DNA from: Mucilaginibacter phenanthrenivorans
GTDB lineage: Bacteria; Bacteroidota; Bacteroidia; Sphingobacteriales; Sphingobacteriaceae
Assembly (NCBI RefSeq): GCF_024721155.1
Contig: NZ_JAHVAP010000004.1
Span: 372,001 to 436,000 of the forward strand
Direction of reading: 5' to 3'
DNA length: 64,000 bases
Shown: in pieces, positions 8,310 through 17,416 of the stretch
Numbering within the stretch: the first letter of the stretch is position 1
How the letters are laid out: every line of letters begins with the position of its first letter
Translations under genes and position numbers: made by a program
The notes under the pieces: model-generated
Databases searched by the model: none
Seen by the model: the letters and a program-made list of their open reading frames with translations, nothing else
Told to the model about the DNA's origin: nothing

Positions 8310-8786
8310 GCAATGATGTTATCGATAAAATAAGCTCGTTGAAAGCAGGTTTATAACAGCGGTAAAAATGACAAAAAAATCAAATACTCAATGAATCTAT
8401 AAAAAAATTAACAAAATAAAATAATCAAAGAGCTTTATTTAACAAATCCATAATCAAATACTATTAAATCCAACCCATAATAGCAGAATGATAATTTTAA
8501 TCACAAAATAAAGATGACACCTTTTATAATCTTCACGGATTGACGTCCTTTCTCAAGCTATCACAGTTTAAGCACGGGCTCTTAATAAAAAAGAGAGCCC
8601 GGTTATTGGAACCGGGCTCATCACAATATAGGTCTAGAAAGGATATTTTGCTTTTTTATTTTACAACTTCATCATTCCTGGTTCGAAACAGGCTCCAATG
8701 AAAAAGTTGCTGAAAGTAGGAATAATTTAAACAAAAACAAATAAAAAATGAGATTTTTATTCAATAAAGATTAATAAATGGACTTT
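8310..8786. other. Intergenic region between amt and nuoN
   Basis: 477 AT-rich bases with no credible ORF. It holds the nuo operon terminator (8576-8619) and must hold the amt promoter, but I find no clear TAnnTTTG box near the amt start. Confidence 0.6.
8576..8619 (-). terminator. Terminator of the nuo operon with a possible competing hairpin
   Basis: On the minus strand a perfect 10-bp stem (8619-8610 with 8604-8595, GAGCCCGGTT/AACCGGGCTC) is followed at once by TCTTTTTTATT, a classic rho-independent terminator after nuoN. The next bases contain AAGAGCCC (8583-8576), which can instead pair with the GGGCTC 3' arm of the first stem, so two mutually exclusive hairpins are possible. Confidence 0.8.
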
Positions 8787-10298
8787 TTAAAAGATTTTAA
8801 ATAGTGTATCGGGCCATATACCCAGTAAAACTACTAAAACCGATATAATTATGCCAAAAACCACAATATTTTGAGATTTATTAAGTGTATTTTTAACAAT
8901 TTCAGTTCTTTTCAGAAATAAATTTAGAGGAATCTTAATGTAGTAGAACAGGGAAACTACAGTTGTTAACGCCCCTGTTATCATCAGCAGCAACATCCAG
9001 ATATTGTGATCATGCTGGTAAACGCCATAAACAGCGGAAAACACCAGGACCTTCCCGGTAAAGCCCGCTGTAACAGGTAAACCCGTTAACGAGATAAGTA
9101 CGATCACAAAACAAATTGAAGCAGCAGGGTATTTTAAACCCAGGCCCTTGTAGCTCTTCATATCATCAGCCTCGAGCACATTGGCAAAATAAGTAGCCAA
9201 TGCTAAAGCACCAATATTAGCGAGGGCATAAACAGCAAGATAAAATGTGAGCGCCGAAATACCGGAAGTGTTATAGGTAACAATTGCCATCAGGGCAAAA
9301 CCGGTATGCCCTATGCTGGAATAGGCCAGCATTCTTTTAACGTTACGCTGCAGCACTGCGGCAAAATTTCCGGCAATCATGGTTATTATGCCAATTACGC
9401 TCAATACCAGCTTAAAATCAAATGCAGTCCATTTAACAAAATAGACAAAAGGCCTTAAGAAATTTATAAGCAATGCAAATGCGGCTATTTTAGGCAGCGT
9501 TGATAGCCATGCAGTAATGGGGGTTGATGCACCCTCGTACACATCAGGCACCCAAAAATGCACCGGAACAAATGACAGTTTAAACCCAATCCCTATCAAT
9601 ACCAATCCCAGCGCTAATGAAACGGCAACCGGATTCGCCTGCATTAGCCCCGGTAATAAATTACCGGAGAATAATCCGAGCGATCCTGTAAATCCATACA
9701 ATAGCGAAATGCCATAAAGCATTATAGCCGATGCCGCCGCTCCAAACAGTACATATTTTAAACCTGCTTCGTTACTAAATGCATTTTCTGTGCGGTAGGC
9801 TACCATCAGGTAAGAGGCTATAGAAACCATTTCGACGGCTAGATAAATGGATAACAGGTTTACTGCCATGGTCATTAAATGCAAACCAAGTACCGAGCCG
9901 ATAACAATGGTATACAGATCAGAAAGGCCCTTGCGATGCGCCTTCAAGCGGTTATCCCATTCAAAATAAAGCAGCAGTATAAATGCCAGCGCATCGATAA
10001 TAAATTTAAAGTTGATGGCTACCCGATTAAGCAGCAACATTTCATTAAATAAAAACCTGCCATTAACCTGCCCACTTTCAAACAAAAGTTTGATTTGCTG
10101 GAAATCCCTTGGGATTACCAGCAAAATTCCGGCACAGGCAACTATCCTGCAAAGCTTTTCAGAGGTCCGGCCAAATAACAGATCGGTTACCAATACCAGC
10201 ACGAACAATACCGTTAAATAAATCTCGGGCAAAAAAAAGGGAATGCTTTCTAAAACATGCGAAACATTGCCCGGAATAAATGGTATCAGATCGTGCAT
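8787..10298 (-). CDS. nuoN: NADH-quinone oxidoreductase subunit N
   Basis: A proton-pumping antiporter-like membrane subunit of respiratory complex I (503 aa, about 14 membrane helices). The pump-domain signatures are present: AVEMVSIASYLMVAY, VHFWVPDVYEGASTPITAW, PKIAAFALLINFLRP and NVKRMLAYSSIGHTGFAL. It is the last gene of the nuo operon. Its start is 5 bases downstream of the MuiA-like gene rather than of nuoM, which indicates translational coupling with that inserted gene. The operon terminator lies about 170 bases after its stop. Confidence 0.96.
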   Translation of the reverse strand: MHDLIPFIPGNVSHVLESIPFFLPEIYLTVLFVLVLVTDLLFGRTSEKLCRIVACAGILLVIPRDFQQIKLLFESGQVNGRFLFNEMLLLNRVAINFKFIIDALAFILLLYFEWDNRLKAHRKGLSDLYTIVIGSVLGLHLMTMAVNLLSIYLAVEMVSIASYLMVAYRTENAFSNEAGLKYVLFGAAASAIMLYGISLLYGFTGSLGLFSGNLLPGLMQANPVAVSLALGLVLIGIGFKLSFVPVHFWVPDVYEGASTPITAWLSTLPKIAAFALLINFLRPFVYFVKWTAFDFKLVLSVIGIITMIAGNFAAVLQRNVKRMLAYSSIGHTGFALMAIVTYNTSGISALTFYLAVYALANIGALALATYFANVLEADDMKSYKGLGLKYPAASICFVIVLISLTGLPVTAGFTGKVLVFSAVYGVYQHDHNIWMLLLMITGALTTVVSLFYYIKIPLNLFLKRTEIVKNTLNKSQNIVVFGIIISVLVVLLGIWPDTLFKIF

Positions 10299-10303
10299 TA
10301 TTG

Positions 10304-12181
10304 TTATTGAACTATTACTGACTGGCTTTTCGGATACTTAACCATATATCTTAATTGTACCTTTTTATCTTCCTGCGAATTTAGCAGGAAATTCCATGAA
10401 ACCTTACCTGTTAATAAATCAGGTTTCACACCCGATGTTTCCTGCGCCTCTACCTCGATAGATGAATTTTGCGATACCGGCACCTGGTCCTCAACCAGCA
10501 GGTTTACCTTTTGATTTTTACGGTTCTTAACCTCTATCAACCAGCTTTTAGTTTCCTTTTTGTTTGAACCGAAAGTTTGCCTTTCACTCAGATCCTTTTG
10601 CAGGGTTCGGGTAACTACGATGTTCTTATCCGTTCCCAATGAAAGGTTCAGCGTGTCTGTCGCGTTGTGTGTATCAATTAACGATTTGCCAATGTAGGTT
10701 CCCTCAAAATAAAGGTTAGCCTCGCCCGATAAAAAGTTATATTTATTCCAGTCGGTAAGTTGGGCGGTTAAAAACACATCGGTATTTATTTTTGGTGCAA
10801 CAAAATATTGATAACCTGCCTTTACCTCCACATCATTTATTGCTACCAAATATTGCTTGCCATCACTTGGGATGGAATACGGGTTATCAATAATAAATTC
10901 TACATTGGTTTGGTTCTCTACCTGGTTCACGCCAACCGGAATGGTGTTTACCTGCACACCAGCAACTTTTCCCGTCAATGTCCGGCTTACATTGTAACCA
11001 TCGTCATCATCTTTATCACGAACCGAGCCATATCCTACAACCACCACTTCGTTCAATTGCCTTGCATCTGCATTAAGGCCAAAGCTCATAAAGCTGCCGC
11101 TAACGGGCATTTCCTGCGTTTGATAGCCTATAAATGAAACGGTCACCGTTTGCGGGCCCGGTGGCACCTGTAGCGAAAAGTTTCCATTCATGTCGGTAAC
11201 AGCGCCTATTGTAGTTCCTTTTATCTTTACCGTTGCGCCCGGTACAGCCTGCCTGTCGCCGTTATCAAACACGCGCCCTGTAACACGGGTAATTGAGCCG
11301 GCTGGTGCGGTATAATACATTCCCAAACTGAGGTAGTAAGGTGTAAGATCGGGCTTGCTGCCGCTTACAGTTGGGTTTCCTGTTGATAATGTCAGCTTTA
11401 TATTTTTCCACTCCTCCCCGCTTTGCTGAGCAACGTTCGCCTTATATGAGATACTTACCGGGCTGTTCACATTTTTCGCCCTGATATCATACGTTGGGTA
11501 CCAGCTTGCGTTTTTAACCACGTAGCTTATAGTAAACAATGATTGCAGCGCCGCCTTTGAGGATACCGTCACCAGTATATTACTGGTCGCGGTACTTTTA
11601 CCGCGGCTGATTTCGCCAATCTGCTTGTCGTACTTTGCAAGTTGCAAATTAAGGGCGGCTATTTGATTGGTGATGGATTGCTGCTTCTGCTTCAATTCAG
11701 TAAGCCGTTCGGTTTGAAAATCGAGCGCTTGTTTTAGCTTGAGCACATCCAGCGTTAAATTGTCGGCCTTTACCAGTTGGTTCTTTCCAAGCATCACTTC
11801 TTCCTGCTGGTAAATGGCAAGCAGGCTGTTCTGCAGATCAACCTTATCTCTTATTGCTTTTTGCTGCGCGATAAGGTCTTCCACTTGTTTGGCTTTTACC
11901 TCTTCGCCAAGGTAGTTCATTTCGTGCTTAACAGAAAGTATGGTGAACTCGCCATTGGCATGTACCTGGATACTCTGCACATCAATCCCCGGCGAAATTT
12001 CGCCGAAAACCAATTGTGTTGTACCTGCGCTTACATTTACCATTGCTGTGCGTGTTACCTGTGCTCCTTTTAAAAACACCACTACCTTTTCAACTTTTGA
12101 TGCTATCTTCTGGCCATCTTCGGCCCTGGCTCCAATCGCAATAAAAAATGCGAACGCAGCAAATAATAATTTTTTAAACAT
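10304..12181 (-). CDS. MuiA-like (DUF4139) secreted protein with an embedded CarboxypepD-reg/plug-type segment
   Basis: A 625-aa predicted exported protein with a signal peptide (residues 1-20, ending GARAED). Residues 28-90 match the DUF4140-type N-terminal domain (VEKVVVFLKGAQVTR). Residues 95-190 are a long coiled coil. The DUF4139 beta domain begins around 200 (NASWYPTYDIR, GEEWKNIKLTLSTGNP). It is interrupted at about 299-412 by a CarboxypepD-regulatory-like beta sandwich (TGRVFDNGDRQAVPGATVKI) and a SusC-type NEVVVVGYG motif, then resumes to the C-terminus. Related MuiA proteins are called mucoidy inhibitors, but their biochemical role is not established. It lies inside the complex I operon between nuoM (107-base gap) and nuoN (5-base gap). 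Confidence 0.82.
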   Translation of the reverse strand: MFKKLLFAAFAFFIAIGARAEDGQKIASKVEKVVVFLKGAQVTRTAMVNVSAGTTQLVFGEISPGIDVQSIQVHANGEFTILSVKHEMNYLGEEVKAKQVEDLIAQQKAIRDKVDLQNSLLAIYQQEEVMLGKNQLVKADNLTLDVLKLKQALDFQTERLTELKQKQQSITNQIAALNLQLAKYDKQIGEISRGKSTATSNILVTVSSKAALQSLFTISYVVKNASWYPTYDIRAKNVNSPVSISYKANVAQQSGEEWKNIKLTLSTGNPTVSGSKPDLTPYYLSLGMYYTAPAGSITRVTGRVFDNGDRQAVPGATVKIKGTTIGAVTDMNGNFSLQVPPGPQTVTVSFIGYQTQEMPVSGSFMSFGLNADARQLNEVVVVGYGSVRDKDDDDGYNVSRTLTGKVAGVQVNTIPVGVNQVENQTNVEFIIDNPYSIPSDGKQYLVAINDVEVKAGYQYFVAPKINTDVFLTAQLTDWNKYNFLSGEANLYFEGTYIGKSLIDTHNATDTLNLSLGTDKNIVVTRTLQKDLSERQTFGSNKKETKSWLIEVKNRKNQKVNLLVEDQVPVSQNSSIEVEAQETSGVKPDLLTGKVSWNFLLNSQEDKKVQLRYMVKYPKSQSVIVQ

Positions 12182-12288
12182 GATTTTTTAGGTTAAATAA
12201 ATACTTCCTGTTAATTCAATCCCATGTATTGGTTTTGTACTTACAGGATGCAGCTGCCCGAATGTTTCCACAAGGCAGATGCAAATAT

Positions 12289-13893
12289 TTATTTGAAGCC
12301 TAAAAACTGTATGAATGTAACTACCGATTCATTGATCTTATCAAACACCAGCGATGGCATCACCCCTAAAATTAAAACGATAAGCGCCAGAGGCAGTAAA
12401 GTTAGCTTCTCGCGGAGATTAAGGTCTACCAGGGCTGTTTTCCATACCGAGCCACCCTTTAAATTCACCGTACCGAAGAACATGCGCTGCAATGTCCATA
12501 AAAAATAAGCGGCGCCTAATAGAATGCCAAGCGATGCACAGGCCGCCATCCAATATGGCAGTAAACCATTTGTTGAATGAGACTTAAACGCCCCGGTAAG
12601 CGAGAATGCCTCACCAATAAAGGCCGAAAAACCCGGCAGTCCCAGCGATGCAAAAAATGCAACAACAACAAAGGCGGTATATTTCGGCATAATGCTGGCA
12701 AGTCCGCGGAAATGATTAATGCCCCTGTCATGTACCCTGTTATAAACAACCCCGGCCAAAAAGAACAGCATGGTTGATAAAAACCCGTGACTAACCATCT
12801 GCATAACCGCGCCGCTTAAACCCTCGGTAGTTAAGGAAGCTATCCCCAGCAAAACAAAACCCATATGCGATACAGACGAGTATGCGATCATCCGTTTCAG
12901 ATCCTGCTGCGCTAAAGCGTTTAATGCGCCATAAATAATGGAGATCACACCAAGTAAGCCAAGCCAGTAAGCATCGGCGTGCGCTATTTCCGGGAAAATA
13001 CCCACGCAGATGCGGATAATGCCGTAGCCCCCAACTTTTAAAAGGATCCCCGCCAGGATAATTGACACCGGTGTAGGCGCCTCTACGTGTGCGTCAGGCA
13101 GCCAGGTATGCAGCGGCACCACAGGAACCTTTATGGCAAATGCGATAAATAATATTACAAAGCCAACAGCCCGCGCCGGCAGGCCTAATATGGTTTGATG
13201 GCTTAGTACCGAGAATACCGAACCTGCATCGTAATTGGCTGGGTTCATCATCTGGATAATATTGAACGTATGATTGCCCGTGGCCGGATCCTTAACCGAC
13301 AAATAAAGCCCGATCATGATCAGCAACATAAACACCGATCCAAACAGCGTGTAGAGAAAGAATTTTATAGCTGCATACTCACGCCTTGCGCCACCCCACA
13401 TTCCTATTAAAAAGTACAGCGGCAGCAACATCAGTTCGTAAAAAATATAGAACAGGAAGAAATCAAGCGAACAGAAAACGCCCATTACGGCCATGTCCAA
13501 TATCAGGAATAATACAAAAAAACCTTTAAGGTTGCTCTTTATTTCCCACGATGCAAGTGCAGCAACAACCAGCACAAAGGATGTCATTACCAGCAATGCT
13601 ATGGAAAGCCCGTCGATTCCCACAAAATAGTCTATTTGCATTTTACCCAGGCTGCCAAGGTCGAGGTTGATCCAGGGCAGCTTTTGCATAAACTGGAACT
13701 GATCCTCGTGGTTAACGCCGGCAAACGAAGCGCCGGTTTTAAAATCGCAATAGATCCAGATACTTAAGCCCAGTTGTACCAGCGTAGCCAGTAGTGTAAT
13801 AAATTTAAAGCTGCTGCGCCATTCCGAAGGCAGCAGTGCAACAATAAATCCGAAAAGGACAGGGGTAAGTATGAGGAGTGTAAGGACGTTCAT
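12289..13893 (-). CDS. nuoM: NADH-quinone oxidoreductase subunit M
   Basis: The second antiporter-like proton-pumping subunit of complex I (534 aa). Signatures include FFLFYIFYELMLLPLYFLIG with the conserved glutamate, PLHTWLPDAHVEAPTPVS, ILLKVGGYGIIRIC and DLKRMIAYSSVSHMGFVLLG. The ATG is at 13893. It is separated from upstream nuoL by 121 bases containing low-complexity word repeats, the widest spacing within this half of the operon, and from the MuiA-like gene by 107 bases. Confidence 0.97.
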   Translation of the reverse strand: MNVLTLLILTPVLFGFIVALLPSEWRSSFKFITLLATLVQLGLSIWIYCDFKTGASFAGVNHEDQFQFMQKLPWINLDLGSLGKMQIDYFVGIDGLSIALLVMTSFVLVVAALASWEIKSNLKGFFVLFLILDMAVMGVFCSLDFFLFYIFYELMLLPLYFLIGMWGGARREYAAIKFFLYTLFGSVFMLLIMIGLYLSVKDPATGNHTFNIIQMMNPANYDAGSVFSVLSHQTILGLPARAVGFVILFIAFAIKVPVVPLHTWLPDAHVEAPTPVSIILAGILLKVGGYGIIRICVGIFPEIAHADAYWLGLLGVISIIYGALNALAQQDLKRMIAYSSVSHMGFVLLGIASLTTEGLSGAVMQMVSHGFLSTMLFFLAGVVYNRVHDRGINHFRGLASIMPKYTAFVVVAFFASLGLPGFSAFIGEAFSLTGAFKSHSTNGLLPYWMAACASLGILLGAAYFLWTLQRMFFGTVNLKGGSVWKTALVDLNLREKLTLLPLALIVLILGVMPSLVFDKINESVVTFIQFLGFK

Positions 13894-13902
13894 CGGGCAA
13901 AA

Positions 13903-14012
13903 GAATTAAGAGCCAGGAAGCAAGAATCAAGAGTCAAGACAGAAAAAACAACGCAATTAGCTTTCGCGTAATATGTTATCCCTTCACCTTTTACCTTTAA
14001 CCTTTTACCTAT
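13903..14012. repeat. Low-complexity word repeats between nuoL and nuoM
   Basis: 13903-13942 holds AGAGCCAGGAAGCAAGAATC- and AAGAGTCAAGAC-like words; 13981-14012 holds the pyrimidine-rich series TTCACCTTTTACC, TTTAACC, TTTTACC. The arms are not good complements, unlike the other elements of this kind in the window. Confidence 0.5.
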
Positions 14013-14014
14013 TC

Positions 14015-16123
14015 TCATATCAATGTTTTCAAAATAAACAAAGCCAGTATAATTACCAGCATACTATATAAATAATATTGCACTTTACCCCCCTGGAACC
14101 TGCGCGCAAAGTTACCCACGGATTGCACCACATTTACCACTAAATGCAAAAAGCCATCTATTATGTGCTGGTCCGCCCAGGCGGTAAGTTTTGACAACGC
14201 CATGGCTGTTTTTGCCAGGGTATGGATGAAGCCATCTATAACTCTTCTATCCCACCAGAAAACCGACCGGCTCAGGACCATCACCGGTTTTACAATATAC
14301 TTTTTATAAAAATGATCGAAATACCATTCGTTAAATGACAACCTCCACAAGGCGTTGGTTTGCGAAAAAGGACTTATCTTCCGCTTTGCATAAATCACAT
14401 AAGCGCCGTATACCACCAACAAGCTAAAAATATTTACCGCTACCGGAACTAGTATATGATAAACCCCTTCGCCCGCTACATTGTGCCCTATTGTAACTCC
14501 TTTAAACAACCACGATTGCTCGTATGAAAAGGGATTGATCGAGAACAACGGAAATAAACTGCCGATGGCTAATATAAACAGCGGTAAAACATACCGCCAG
14601 CCGCCATCTGCGATATGCAGTTTGATGGATGGATATTTTTCCAACAATCTCAAATCGCCAAAAAACACTTTAACGATTAGCCTGATAACATAAAACGCGG
14701 TTAGCCATGTGGTAAGCACCGCAAATACCGGGATCAGTATGTAAATGAAACTTTTACCTTCCGACCATTGAAAGGCCTGGATGAGTATGCCATCCTTTGA
14801 TAAGTAGCCCGACGTAAACGGCAAGCCGATAAGTGCAAGCGCCCCAATTAAAGCAGCGATGAAGGTAAGCGGCATCTTTTTTCGGAGGCCGCCCATATTT
14901 AAAATATTTTGCGGGTCTATCTCCAGCTTGTTATCATCCCTGATGTGCGACATTTGGTGGATCACTATGCCTGCCACTAAAAACAACAAACATTTAAAAA
15001 AGGCATGTGTAACCAAATGAAACAACGACGATGAATAAGCGCCGATTCCCATGGCCATGATCATATAACCCAACTGTGATATGGTGGAATAGGCAAGGAT
15101 GCGTTTGAAGTCGTTTTGCGTTAGGGCGATGGTTGCCGCCATAAAAGCAGTAAAGCAACCGATAATGGCGAGGATGGTTAGTTCCGTTTCATTAAACACC
15201 GGGTAAACCCGGCCTAACAAAAACACACCGGCAGCAACCATAGTAGCCGCGTGGATGAGTGCCGACACCGATGTTGGGCCCTCCATAGCATCAGGCAGCC
15301 AGGTATGCAATGGGAACTGAGCAGATTTTGCGGCTACAGCCAGGAAGATCCCGGCGAAGGCAACATATTGCCATATAATAGGAAGTGGAACCGCTCCGCC
15401 TTTAACCCATATAGAACCAACTTGACTGGGCAAATCAGTATTGAATACCCAAAAATCGTGCACGCTGGCAAACTTTGCGATATCAATCGAGCCGAAAAGG
15501 AAATCAATATCAAAAGTATGGTACTGTGTAAACAGGATGATGATAGCCGTTAACAATCCTATGTCCCCTATCCGGTTCATGATGAAGGCCTTTTTATTAG
15601 CCTGTACTGCCTTATGCCGGGTAAACCAAAAACCGATAAGCAGGTATGATGAAAAGCCAACTAGCTCCCAGAAAATATAGAACAGCACCAGGTTATCCAC
15701 CACCACCAAAGCCAGCATGCTGAAACAAAACAGGCTTAAAAAAGCGAAGTAACGGTTATAACCGTCGTCATTCTTCATGTAAGCAGTAGAGTAAATATGC
15801 ACCGGCAGGGCTATCACATTTACCAGCACCAGCATTAGCACCGAAAGGTTATTCAACAAAACACCGGCGTAAACCTTAGTATCGCCAATGGTAAACCATA
15901 AAACCTGCTGGTGGACCAGGTGATCAGTGTTCCAAACTTTTGAAAATACAGATACCGATAACACGCAGCTAATTAATATTGCCCCGGTGGAGATCCAGCC
16001 AGCCACCTTATTATTTTTACCAGGGAGAGCCAGGTTAATTATAAAGGCAAGCAGGGGCAGCAACACTGCTGCGAGTGCAAATTTTATGGTAAGGGTGTCT
16101 ATCGCTTGTAAAAAGTTATCCAA
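14015..16123 (-). CDS. nuoL: NADH-quinone oxidoreductase subunit L
   Basis: The largest antiporter-like subunit of complex I (702 aa), with the long C-terminal amphipathic helix that spans the membrane arm. Motifs are NLVLFYIFWELVGFSSYLLI, the pump-domain block HTWLPDAMEGPTSVSALIHA, and NDFKRILAYSTISQLGYM. The start is TTG at 16123, one base after the stop of the plug-like gene at 16125, so translation is probably coupled to that gene. Confidence 0.97.
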   Translation of the reverse strand: MDNFLQAIDTLTIKFALAAVLLPLLAFIINLALPGKNNKVAGWISTGAILISCVLSVSVFSKVWNTDHLVHQQVLWFTIGDTKVYAGVLLNNLSVLMLVLVNVIALPVHIYSTAYMKNDDGYNRYFAFLSLFCFSMLALVVVDNLVLFYIFWELVGFSSYLLIGFWFTRHKAVQANKKAFIMNRIGDIGLLTAIIILFTQYHTFDIDFLFGSIDIAKFASVHDFWVFNTDLPSQVGSIWVKGGAVPLPIIWQYVAFAGIFLAVAAKSAQFPLHTWLPDAMEGPTSVSALIHAATMVAAGVFLLGRVYPVFNETELTILAIIGCFTAFMAATIALTQNDFKRILAYSTISQLGYMIMAMGIGAYSSSLFHLVTHAFFKCLLFLVAGIVIHQMSHIRDDNKLEIDPQNILNMGGLRKKMPLTFIAALIGALALIGLPFTSGYLSKDGILIQAFQWSEGKSFIYILIPVFAVLTTWLTAFYVIRLIVKVFFGDLRLLEKYPSIKLHIADGGWRYVLPLFILAIGSLFPLFSINPFSYEQSWLFKGVTIGHNVAGEGVYHILVPVAVNIFSLLVVYGAYVIYAKRKISPFSQTNALWRLSFNEWYFDHFYKKYIVKPVMVLSRSVFWWDRRVIDGFIHTLAKTAMALSKLTAWADQHIIDGFLHLVVNVVQSVGNFARRFQGGKVQYYLYSMLVIILALFILKTLI

Positions 16124-16124
16124 T

Positions 16125-16652
16125 TTACTGTTTTGTTCTTATTTCAATCATTGTTGTATTTGGCACTGCCTGTAAACTAAAATACACGCTCTCTATCTTT
16201 TCTGCTGGTATGTTGTACAATTCGTCAATTATGTCTGCACGTCCACCTGATAGTGTCTTCGCATTTATCGTATAGAAAAAATTGCCATCCCTATGCTGAT
16301 GCACTTCCAAATAATCCGCATACGCCTTCGAAAAAGCGCCAAACTTCTTTTGATAGGCCGCGATCTTTTCGGTAGCTGTGGTTAAATAAACTACGTTCCT
16401 GGTTTTTAACTTGGTTCCACTTAATACCGAGATCTTTGTGATTGCAAACGGATCGATGGCATTTACTACCCGCTTTGATACCGAATCGTTCAATACTTTT
16501 CCGTCGACCACATAAGTAGGATTATCATACTTTGCATTATACTTTTCCCATGTGCTGGTTTTTACAGCATTCCAGTTAGCAGGCGGCGGCGGTTGCGCAA
16601 TTGCACCTGTAAAGAAACAAGTAAGTAAAGTAATGTATAGTAGCAGTTTCAT
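16125..16652 (-). CDS. Secreted hypothetical protein with a plug-like 'VVDGK' module, inside the nuo operon
   Basis: A 175-aa protein with an N-terminal signal peptide (residues 1-19, ending GAIAQ). The mature part contains PTYVVDGKVLNDS, then an AIDPFAITKISVLSG block and a beta strand ending VVYLTT, the order seen in TonB-receptor plug domains (VVDG.., I.I..). A second half repeats a weaker version (FFYTINAKTL... AEKIESVYFSL). It resembles its upstream neighbour at 16669, and the two probably arose by duplication. It lies 16 bases after that gene and one base before nuoL. No known complex I subunit looks like this. Function unknown. Confidence 0.7.
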   Translation of the reverse strand: MKLLLYITLLTCFFTGAIAQPPPPANWNAVKTSTWEKYNAKYDNPTYVVDGKVLNDSVSKRVVNAIDPFAITKISVLSGTKLKTRNVVYLTTATEKIAAYQKKFGAFSKAYADYLEVHQHRDGNFFYTINAKTLSGGRADIIDELYNIPAEKIESVYFSLQAVPNTTMIEIRTKQ

Positions 16653-16668
16653 GAGAGATATTCCGGTA

Positions 16669-17415
16669 TTATTTCCTGGTTGTGATGTTTAAGTTCGTTA
16701 TTTTATCCCTGGTGCTCAGCGTAATTTTCGCTATATTTTCTTTAGGCAACTTGTATAGTTTTTCAAGACTTGCATCGCCTTTGTTATAAATATCTCCGTC
16801 AACCACATAGTTCAATCCGGAATCATCATTATTATGGTTATCTAAGTACTTTTTATAAGGAGCCGACAAACTGCTTAATTTCGTTTGATAGCTTCTAACC
16901 GCCCCAGCCCTGGTTACCACTATTACCATATCATGCGATACGTCAGATTCCATCGACTCGGTTCCTTTATTTTTCTTCAGGATATCAATACTTAATATGC
17001 CCTTGGGATCAATCCCGTCTAATTTCTTATCTGATATTTCTCCGTCAATAACATACATGGCGCTATCAGGAAGTTCAGGATGATAGGCGCCGCTTGCTTT
17101 TTGATTATAAATATTCTGGTGACCTTTTGTGGTTACAAAGATTACTCCATTTTCGCCCCGTTTACCGTACATCTTTATAGCGGCCACATCTTTTACCACA
17201 TTGATCTCCGAAATGCTATTCGGATCAAGTTTGTTCAGGTTACCTTTATACACGGTTCCATCAATTAAAATCAGCGGGTTATTATCAATTAGAGGGTGAT
17301 CACCCGGCCCTCCAATACGTTTTGCAGTATCTTTATAAACAGTATCCCTGCTTTGAGCCAAAGCGCCAACAGACAAAACCAAAAAGACAATAAAAGCATA
17401 TAATTTTCCCATCAT
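16669..17415 (-). CDS. Secreted SusC/TonB-plug-like protein, inside the nuo operon
   Basis: A 248-aa protein with a signal peptide (about residues 1-20, ending GALAQS). It carries a plug-type module: PLILIDGTVYKGNLNKLD, then SISEINVVKDVAAIKMYG and GENGVIFVTTKG, matching the end of a SusC plug domain. A second copy follows (MYVIDGEISDKKLDGIDPKG, ILSIDILKKN) and a third, weaker one (YVVDGDIYNKG). There is no beta-barrel, so it is not a transporter by itself. Met codons lie at 17415 and 17412. It starts one base after the nuoK stop, and the next gene is a shorter relative, so both are embedded in the complex I operon. Confidence 0.75.
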   Translation of the reverse strand: MMGKLYAFIVFLVLSVGALAQSRDTVYKDTAKRIGGPGDHPLIDNNPLILIDGTVYKGNLNKLDPNSISEINVVKDVAAIKMYGKRGENGVIFVTTKGHQNIYNQKASGAYHPELPDSAMYVIDGEISDKKLDGIDPKGILSIDILKKNKGTESMESDVSHDMVIVVTRAGAVRSYQTKLSSLSAPYKKYLDNHNNDDSGLNYVVDGDIYNKGDASLEKLYKLPKENIAKITLSTRDKITNLNITTRK

Positions 17416-17416
17416 T

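Noticed and set aside
8670..8700. GGTTCGAAAC, a tRNA T-arm-like sequence, in the amt-nuoN gap
   Set aside because: No acceptor stem, D-arm or anticodon arm can be found around it.
10808..11137. Plus-strand 109-codon ORF antisense to the MuiA-like gene
   Set aside because: Shadow of a clear coding frame; its composition (Tyr/Ile/Cys-rich) is typical of antisense frames.
16125..17415. Remnant of a SusC-type TonB receptor (pseudogene)
   Set aside because: Both genes have their own signal peptides, starts and stops, and internally repeated plug modules, and keep one-base spacing to nuo genes; a decayed receptor would not look like this.
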